From Anthoceros angustus (Eukaryota > Streptophyta > Anthocerotopsida > Anthocerotales > Anthocerotaceae): 64,000 nucleotides of DNA. Positions 56,429 to 64,000 of the stretch are shown here, piece by piece. Location of the stretch: assembly GCA_010909165.1 (NCBI GenBank), contig VJWM01000068.1:620001-684000 (forward strand), written 5' to 3'. The notes under the pieces are model-generated. The model worked only from the letters and a program-made list of their open reading frames with translations, was not told the origin of the DNA and ran no database searches. A program made the position numbers and the translations under genes. Numbering within the stretch: the first letter of the stretch is position 1; every line of letters begins with the position of its first letter.

Positions 56429-56545
56429 TCCAAATGGCTTAGGCCAAATGGATTTTCAGGTCCAAACGGCTTAGGCCAAATGGATTTTCAGGTCCAAATG
56501 ACTTAGGCCAAATGGATTTTCAGGTCCAAATGGCTTAGGCCAAAT
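56429..56545. repeat. 32-bp minisatellite, about 3.6 units
   Basis: TCCAAATGGCTTAGGCC units begin at 56429, 56461, 56493 and 56525, each followed by AAATGGATTTTCAGG except the last. The same word begins the SINE-like copies at 56525 and near 62590, so the minisatellite may have grown from a SINE 5' end. Confidence 0.85.
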
Positions 56546-56722
56546 GGACAACTTAGTGATTAAGCATCCTGTGCTTAAATCGATACTTAAATGGGGTGCT
56601 TAAAGGAAGTGGATGCCCTTGGTGCAAGTAGCTTAGGCACACCATGGTACAAGTTGTTAAGTACCAAGTCCATGACGAAAATCCATCCATAATGGACTTC
56701 AATAAAATTCTTCTTCTTCTCA
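56525..56722 (+). repeat. SINE-like repeat, copy 3, with TTC tail
   Basis: The core TAAGCATCCTGTGCTTAAAT, ATGGGGTGCTTAAAGG and CACCATGGTACAAGTTGTTA ends in AATAAAATTCTTCTTCTTC. A short simple-repeat tail is typical of plant SINEs. Confidence 0.7.
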
Positions 56723-57226
56723 TGCCCGGCGACGAGGGATGGGGACATGAGCACTTCTATTTTCGGCATTTTCAGGTTTGAACCATGGTAGGGTTTAAGA
56801 GACCATGCCGGGCGACGAGGGATGGGGGCATGGGCATGGAGCTATATGGCATGAACTCGTTGGCGATATAAGCTACGGTAGGGTTTAAGCTACATGCACT
56901 TGCTGACAGTTTAAGCCATGATAGGCGACGAGGGTTGGAAGCATTGGCAGGAGCTATGGCATGGACTTGCTGACGAGCATGGACACCGAGAACCGGAGGG
57001 CACCCGTGTTGGGCGAGTGCCGGGACGATGGCCCCACTGCTTCGCACGCATCCGCACTCATTTTGTAAGGTTAAATAGCCTTTGGCGAGTCAGCTACTCC
57101 ACATCTGGACTCGGTCATCGCATATATGTCTTTGACACTCGCAGAAATCACGTGTCAAGATATCTCCGATGACCGACTCCAGATGTGGCAGACATCCTTA
57201 GTACTTCATTTCAGAAATTGCCTGTT
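56723..57226. other. Intergenic between convergent PPR genes
   Basis: A diverged direct repeat containing GGCGACGAGGG recurs near 56728, 56811 and 56922. No gene is seen. This is the 3' side of PPR gene B. Confidence 0.45.
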
Positions 57227-60200
57227 TCAACCTTGCTTGGTGGGGATAAGATGCTCGACATGCTTCTTATCCCCCACCAAGAAACTGTGGACCAATCCGT
57301 CCATGTCTGTCCACCAGCTTTGACCGGGCAGCTTCCATGCCCTGAGTCTTCGTCTCATCACCTGCATCTCCTTTGCCTGTTCCCGCATCTGGGCACCGTA
57401 GATATTTGACATCAGCACGTATGCTGCGGCATCCTTGTTGTCAAGCTTCACTGCTTCATTGAAAGCATGGAAACCCACCTCAACATTGCTCCACTTTCGG
57501 CAGGCGCCCAACAGTGTATGCCAAATTCCAGCATTGGGCTGTACAGGCATCGTCCTTACCAGACCTAGAGCCTCACCCAGTCGGCCTGCACGGCCTAGGA
57601 GATCCACCATGCACGTAAAATGCTCCAGAGTGGGAGTGATGTCGTAGTGCCTAGTCATTTTGTCGAAGTACTCTCTCCCCTTGTGTACAAGACCCGCATG
57701 ACTGCATACGGTCAGTACACTAAGGAAAGTGATGCCGATTGGCTGTACGCCATCCTCTCTCATTTTATGGACCAGATCAAAGACCAGTTCACTGTCCCCT
57801 TGACAGGTGTAGCCTGCAATCAGGGCACTCCAGGCAACAACATCTCTCTCAGGTAACGCATCAAACACCTGCTGTGCTTCAACCATGCTACCAGACTTTC
57901 CATACATGTTTATCAAACTGCCAGCCACAAACGCATCAGCTTGAAGGCCTTGCTCTTCAATCTGTGAATGTAACTGCCTTCCTAGGTGCAAAGCAGCCAC
58001 ACTCGCACATGCATGCAGGAGGGACACAAATGTCAGGGGATCAGGTACAGCAATGCCTTCTTTTTGCATAGCATTGTAGAGATAAAGGGCCTCCTGGGCC
58101 ATTCCCTCCTGGGAATATCCTGCAATTAGAGCAGTCCACATCACCACATCTTTTTGACCAACTCCATCAAACACTCTTCGAGCATCTCCCAAGCTCCCAC
58201 ATTTTGCATACATGTTAACCAAACTGTTGGTTACAAATACATCAGCTTGATGTCCACGATCTTTAATTTGCATATGAAGCTGCTTCCCCTTCTCCAATGC
58301 CGCAGTCCCTATAATCGCACATGCATGCAGGAGGCACACAAATGTCACAGGATTGGGTACAGCAATGCCTTCATCTTGCATTACTTTGTAGAGGTGAAGA
58401 GCTTCCTCGCCCATGCCCTTCTGGGAGTATCCTGCAATTAGAGCAGTCCAAGTCACCACATCTTTTTCAGCAAGTGTGTCAAACACTCTTTGAGCATCCT
58501 CTAAGCTCCCACACTTTGCATACATGTTTACCAAACTGTTAGCCATAAACACATCAGATTGTAATTCCCGTTCTCTGATTTGTGCATGAAGCTGCTTCCC
58601 CTTATCTAAGGCCGGGGTGCCCACACTTGCACATGCCTGCAGAAGGCAGACAAATGTCACAGAATTGGGAACTTCGATTCCTTCTTCTTCCATTGCACTG
58701 TAGAGCTGAAGGGCTTCCTGGCCCATGCCCTGCTGGGAATAGCCTCCTATCATAGCAGTCCAAGTCCACACATTTTTTGTACCAAGACCATCAAACACAC
58801 TCTGTGCATCTTCCAAGTTGCCACACTTTGCATACATGTTTACCAAACTGCTAGCTACAAACACATCAGCTTGATGTCCTCTTTCTCTAATCTGCATGTG
58901 AAGTTGCTTTCCCATCTGCAGACCCAGGGTGCCCACACCGCACATGCCTGCAGGAGGCACACAAACGCGTCACAGGATCGGACACGGTCATTCCTCGTTC
59001 TTGCAGAGCACTGTAAAGACGAAGAGCTTCTTGGCCCATGCCCTGCCGGGAATATGCTGCTATCATTGCATTCCACATCAGCACATCTTTTGACCTAGTC
59101 GTTCAAACACTCTCTCAGCATCTTCCAGGCAGCCACATTTTGCATACATGTTCACCAAACTGCTGGCCACACAGACCTCAGCTTCCTGTCCTTGTCCTTT
59201 GACTTGTGCATGAAGCTGCTTGCCCATGTCCAAAGCTGAGGTGCCCACAGTTGCACATGCCTGCAGGAGGCAAACAAATGTAACAGAATTGGGTAAGGAG
59301 ACGCCTTCTTCCAGCATAATCTGGTACATACAAGGGCTTCCTGACCCCTGCCCTGCTGTGCATACCCTGCCATTAGAGCAGTCCACGTCACCACATCTTT
59401 TCATCAAGTCCATCGAACAACTTTTGGGCATCTCCAAACTGCCACACTTTGCATACATGTTAACCAAACTGTTGGCTACAAACACATCAGATTGTAATTC
59501 CCGTTCTCTGATTTGTGCATGAAGCTGCTTCCCTTATCTAAGGCCGGGTGCCCACACTTGCACATGCCTGCAGAAGGCAGACAAATGTCACAGAATTGGG
59601 AACTTCGATTCCTTCTTCTTCCATTGCACTGTAGAGCTGAAGGGCTTCCTGGCCCATGCCCTGCTGGGAATAGCCTCCTATCATAGCAGTCCAAGTCCAC
59701 ACATTTTTTGTACCAAGACCATCAAACACACTCTGTGCATCTTCCAAGTTGCCACACTTTGCATACATGTTTACCAAACTGCTAGCTACAAACACATCAG
59801 CTTGATGTCCTCTTTCTCTAATCTGCATGTGAAGTTGCTTTCCCATCTGCAGACCCAGGGTGCCCACACCCGCACATGCCTGCAGGAGGCACACAAACGT
59901 CACAGGATCGGACACGGTCATTCCTCGTTCTTGCAGAGCACTGTAAAGACGAAGAGCTTCTTGGCCCATGCCCTGCCGGGAATATGCTGCTATCATTGCA
60001 TTCCACATCAGCACATCTTTTTGACCTAGTCGTTCAAACACTCTCTCAGCATCTTCCAGGCAGCCACATTTTGCATACATGTTCACCAAACTGCTGGCCA
60101 CACAGACCTCAGCTTCCTGTCCTTGTCCTTTGACTTGTGCATGAAGCTGCTTGCCCATGTCCAAAGCTGAGGTGCCCACAGTTGCACATGCCTGCAGGAG

Positions 60201-62318
60201 GCAAACAAATGTAACAGAATTGGGTAAGGAGACGCCTTCTTCCAGCATAATCTGGTACATACAAAGGGCTTCCTGACCCCTGCCCTGCTGTGCATACCCT
60301 GCCATTAGAGCAGTCCACGTCACCACATCTTTTTCATCAAGTCCATCGAACAACTTTTGGGCATCTCCCAAACTGCCACACTTTGCATACATGTTAACCA
60401 AACTGTTGGCTACAAGCACATCAGCTTCATGCCCTCGTTCTCTAATCTCTGTGTGAAGCTCCTTCCCCGTCTCCAAAGCCTGGGTGCCCATATTTGCACA
60501 TGCCTGCAAGAGGCTCACAAATGTCAATGAATCAGGTTTAGCTATACCTTCTTCTTGCATATCTCTGTAAAGACAAAGAGCTTCCCGCCCCATGCTGTGG
60601 TGGGAGTATGCTGATATCATAGCATTCCATGTTACTACATCTCTGCTACCAAGTTCTTCAAACACTCTCTTAGCGTCCTCTATGCTGCCACACTTTGCAT
60701 ACATGCTGACCAAACTGCTTGCTACATAGAGGTCACCTTGATGTCCTTGTTCCCTAATTTGCACATGAAGCTCCTTCCCCTTCTCAAAAGCTGAGACGCC
60801 CACATTTGCACATGCCTGCAGAAGACACACAAACGTTACAGAATTCGGGACAGCCGTGCCTTCATGTTTCATAGCACTGTAAAGACAAAGGGCCTCCTGG
60901 CCCATGCCCTGCTGGGAATACCCTGCAATTAGCGCAGTCCACGTAACCACGTCTTTTTTGTCAAGTCCGTTAAACACTCTTTGTGCATCTTCCACGCTGC
61001 CACACTTTGCATACATGTCCACCAAACTGCTGGCTACAAACATGTCAGCTTGATGTCCTTGTTCACTAATTTGTGTATGAAGTTGCTTTCCCTTCTCCAA
61101 TGCCAGGGTGCCCACACTTGCACATGCCTGCAGGAGGCATACGAATGTGACAGAATTGGGTACAGCGATGCCTTCCTTTTGCATCCCACTGTACAGATGA
61201 AGGGCTTTTTGGCCCATGCCTTGCTGAGAATAGCCTGCAATTAGGGCAGTCCAAGTCACTACATCTTTCTGATCAAGTCCTTCGAACACTCTTTCAGCAT
61301 CCTCAATGCTTCCACACTTTGCGTACATGTTTACCAAACTGTTTGCGACAAATACGTCACATAGGTGTCCATGTTGTCTAATTTGCATATGAAGCTCCTT
61401 CCCTTCGTGCAACGCCTTGGTGCCAACACTCGCACATGCCTGCAGGAGGCACACAAACGTCACGCAATTAGGGGCAACAATGCCTTCTTCTTGCATACAA
61501 CGATAGAGGCGAAGGGCTTCATGCCCCAAGCGTTGCTGTGCATACCCCGCAATCATGGCATTCCAAGTTACTACATTTCTTTGACCAAGTCCATCAAAGA
61601 CTCTTTGAGCAACCTCCAAGCTGCCACACTTGGCATACATATCCACCAAGGCACTGCACACAAACAAATCAAGCTGAAAGCCACTGGCCACCACATCAGC
61701 ATGCACCTGCTGCCCAGTTTTCAGGTCTGGTCCCCTTGCACAAGCCTGAAGGGCAGCGACAAAAACATGACCATCCGGCTTCACACTTGACCTGCGCATC
61801 CGATGATACAGTTCTATGGCCTGCTTGTCTTGTCCATGTGTAACATGCGCAGAAATTATGGAAGACCACATGAAGGCATCTGGGTTGGCAACCATGGTGA
61901 ACACATCCATCGCCTGCTGCAATCTGCCATTCAAAGCATACATTCGCAGAATGTGGTTGCACAGGAACGTGTCTGATTGATAGCCTTGTTTCACGGCGAA
62001 GGCATGGACGCGGCGACCCAGAACAAGATCCTTCTTGTCTGCACAATTCTTCAGGACAGTATAAAAGAGGGATTTCGAAATGCCACAGTCTGTCTGGACC
62101 AGAATTCCCAATGCCTCAACAGCACTCGTGAGATGGCCCTGACGATACAGGCTGTTCACGGTTTCACCCGTTACGCCCCTTTCGAGTCCTGCAGGCCTCC
62201 CAACCTCAGAATCATCCCACAGGCTGCAGTTGGAGTTCAACAACCACCGACGCACTTCCATATCCAGGGCAACCACTTTCGCCTTCACCTGGGAGGGTTG
62301 GGTTTTCTTCCCCCGCAC
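57227..62318 (-). CDS. PLS-class PPR protein B, interrupted by frameshifts
   Basis: This is a close paralogue of gene A in inverted, tail-to-tail orientation, probably an organelle RNA-binding or editing factor. The frame opens at 62318, with GRPAGLERGVTGETV near codon 40. The N-terminal modules align with A (LVLGRRVHAF, MRRSSVKPDGHVFVAALQAC). About a dozen 104-aa modules follow (MYAKCGS, KDVVTWTALIAGYSQQGM), then CSHAGLVHKGREYF, WHTLLGACRKW and the E-type ending LPGQSWWTDMDGLVHSF. No DYW domain is seen and the frame ends at 57227 soon after. Three modules are present twice (58551-59483 and 59484-60416). Single-base losses and one 2-base gain break the frame between about 58930 and 59570. Outside this patch the frame is clean over 62318-59570 and 58930-57227. 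Confidence 0.8.
58551..59483 (-). repeat. Three-module PPR segment, copy X (noisy)
   Basis: This 933-bp segment is nearly identical to 59484-60416. Its right part (about 58930-59483) has one-base losses at homopolymers (near 58936, 59090, 59333, 59400 and 59434) and a 2-base gain near 58967. The left part is clean. Confidence 0.9.
59484..60416 (-). repeat. Three-module PPR segment, copy Y
   Basis: This is the partner of copy X. It is clean except for two one-base losses, in a C run and a G run near 59545 and 59565, right beside the junction with X. Confidence 0.9.
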
Positions 62319-62584
62319 TCATCATTTGACAGGAACAAGCACAGTTCACTCTGCCTCAGGCTACTACTCGAGCCGGAGGTGGTAGACGACACATTTGACC
62401 ATGCAATTCTATGGCTCTGATCATCAGCCTTGGCTCCACGGACATAAGGCTGTGGTACACTTTGAAATGAGTTTTATGATGATGCTCGGGGGAGCGCACA
62501 TCAATCACTTCGCTTGATCCAACGCCAACGATCCTACCCAGAATTTCTCAAACCATGCACAAACACACAAGCTATCAGCTCATC
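62319..62584. other. Upstream of PPR gene B
   Basis: No separate gene is seen. It probably contains the promoter and 5' UTR of PPR gene B. Confidence 0.4.
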
Positions 62585-62842
62585 CAAATGTGTGTCCAAA
62601 TGGCTTAGGCCTAATGGGGACACATTTATAAGAACGCCCTTATTAAGCATCTGCGTTTAGATCGGTACTTAGATGGGGTGCCCAAAGGGAGTGGATGCCC
62701 TTGTGCAAGTAGCTCAGGCACACCATACCATGGTACAAGTTGTTAAGGCACACCATACCATGGTACAAGTTGTTAAGTAGCAAGTCCCGGGACAAGAAAA
62801 TTCCATCCAAGTGAACTATAATATACTTCTTCTTCTTCATCA
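62585..62842 (+). repeat. SINE-like repeat, copy 4, with internal duplication
   Basis: The core TAAGCATCTGCGTTTAGATC and ATGGGGTGCCCAAAGGGAGT matches the other copies. The segment GGCACACCATACCATGGTAC occurs twice in tandem (about 62716 and 62750). It ends in TTCTTCTTCTTC. Confidence 0.7.
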
Positions 62843-62861
62843 AGAGCTCCTCGAACTACAC

Positions 62862-63035
62862 ATATACTAGTATGTGATCAAGGAGGAACATGAAGAGCGC
62901 TTTAGACATACATGTAGGCCCGTGATAGTAGATATTATTGGGGGCAACATATATACTAGTATGTAATCAAGGAGGAACATGAAGAGCGCTTTAGACATAC
63001 ATGTAGGCCCGTGATAGTAGATATTATTGGGGGCA
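62862..63035. repeat. 89-bp tandem duplication, two units
   Basis: ACTAGTATGT-ATCAAGGAGG begins at 62866 and 62955, with one or two differences between units. Confidence 0.88.
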
Positions 63036-63600
63036 TTAATAAGAAAACGTATGTATTGGCATACGTAGTGCACTTCACAATCAGATTGAGTCCTTGTGAG
63101 CTCGAAGGACATGTACTAGAAAGTAGTGCGCGGTGTAGTATGTGATTAACGTAATTATTTTGAGGTGAATGTTATCGAGAATAACCATACGTTGTTATGC
63201 ATTTATAAAACACGTAATTTTATTCGACACAAAAAGGAGATATAATCAAGGTAAAGGATATGTTCGCAAAGAAAATTACAATGAAGGCGAGAATTACAAT
63301 CGTAGATAGTTACAACCTCAAAAGGGTTAGGAATGATGTAACTTAAGCAGCAACGCGGAATGATGTAACTCCAGCATTACCTGACATTACTGTAGAATTT
63401 CCAAGAAAACAAATACTTCAAAAATTATTTCAACATGACATAACCGTAGAACTATCAAAAGTAAATACTCCAAAAAAGCATTCATAGCCATAAAAATCCC
63501 AAAAATAAGTACTCCCAAAAAACATTTCAAATCCAAAAATGGACATTAGTTTCAAGAGAAGTTAGTTAATACTTTTCAACTAGAACTTAAAAGTTAATTT
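63036..63600. other. AT-rich tract, no gene
   Basis: The tract is AT-rich with stops in all frames and local near-repeats of AATACTCCAAAAA and GTACTCCCAAAAA. I see nothing further in it. Confidence 0.4.
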
Positions 63601-63602
63601 AA

Positions 63603-63893
63603 ACTATTCCTCTAGCAACTCCTTTAATGCAATGCATAAAAGTCTTTTGCACACATCAATAGTCACTGAGCAATATGATGTCTTTTGTTTAGGAGTTTCT
63701 TCAGCATCTCAGGCTTTCTTACAAAGACTTTCCAAAAGATCATCACATATCTTTTCATGAGTGAAATCATTTATCAACTCTTTGTGTAGTTGCCAATTAT
63801 GATGCTCCAACTTGTGTAAAAGCTCCGTACATTTGACTTTGTGTACTTGGATGGAGTCTTCATAATCCTTTTGGACACCATAATCGAATAAAA
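63603..63893 (-). pseudogene. Coding-like remnant, unidentified
   Basis: The minus strand reads DYGVQKDYEDSIQVHKVKCT then LLHKLEHHNWQLHKELINDF, and after one TGA continues SVTIDVCKRLLCIALKELLE to a stop at 63603. Composition is protein-like, but I recognise no family. It could be a transposable-element remnant or an exon of a gene beyond the window edge. Confidence 0.3.
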
Positions 63894-64000
63894 CCTATTC
63901 TTGTGAGAGATGTAGCCTGCTGGATCATTGGATAAATCTTTGATGGGAATCTAAAAACCATTGGTGTTAGAAAACAAAAGTTCAAACTCAAAAGCCAATG

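Overview
The window is nuclear DNA of a land plant. Genes have short GT-AG introns (roughly 70 to 400 bp), and several families are plant-typical: phytochelatin synthase, kinesin-like calmodulin-binding protein (KCBP), PLS-class pentatricopeptide repeat (PPR) proteins and an NB-LRR gene. Very regular PLS-PPR arrays and a MORN-repeat gene, whose family is often ciliary, fit a seed-free plant with flagellated sperm (lycophyte, fern or bryophyte grade). That placement is inference; nothing here fixes the species.

Layout. 1-7.4 kb is repeat-rich and holds three decayed fragments of a RecQ-like helicase gene, two copies of a 1.1-kb block, and an LRR receptor-like pseudogene. 7.5-14 kb has three compact intact genes: phytochelatin synthase (minus) head to head with an ER canopy-family protein ending in KDEL (plus), then a MORN-repeat gene (minus). 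15.8-24.1 kb is KCBP behind a GC-rich leader. 25.0-26.7 kb is a phosphoglycerate mutase-like histidine phosphatase, convergent with an intronless BTB-SPRY gene at 27.3-28.9 kb. 29.8-34.4 kb is a single-exon NB-LRR gene. 34.6-43.7 kb has three minus-strand genes: a coiled-coil/Cys-rich protein, a C3HC4 RING protein and a spermidine-synthase-like methyltransferase. 43.8-48.7 kb holds an LRR relic, a tRNA-Gly(CCC) with a decayed twin, SINE-like repeats and AT-rich DNA. 49.4-62.3 kb is a tail-to-tail pair of long PLS-PPR paralogues, each with an internal in-register duplication (six and three modules) and frameshifts clustered around the junction. The rest is repeats.

The genes do not form one pathway. 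Loose groups are metal tolerance (phytochelatin synthase), organelle RNA processing (the PPR pair), immunity (NB-LRR and LRR relics), ubiquitin adaptors (BTB-SPRY, RING) and the microtubule cytoskeleton (KCBP, possibly MORN). Splice sites were read by eye; where summed exon lengths give one open frame the models are strong (phytochelatin synthase 521 aa, canopy 193 aa, MORN 247 aa, KCBP 1344 aa, phosphatase 408 aa, RING 563 aa). I did not find a clear new multi-gene system. The most unusual items are the helicase fragment array, the duplicated PPR arrays with their noisy junctions, and the NB-LRR with an unrecognised N-terminus.
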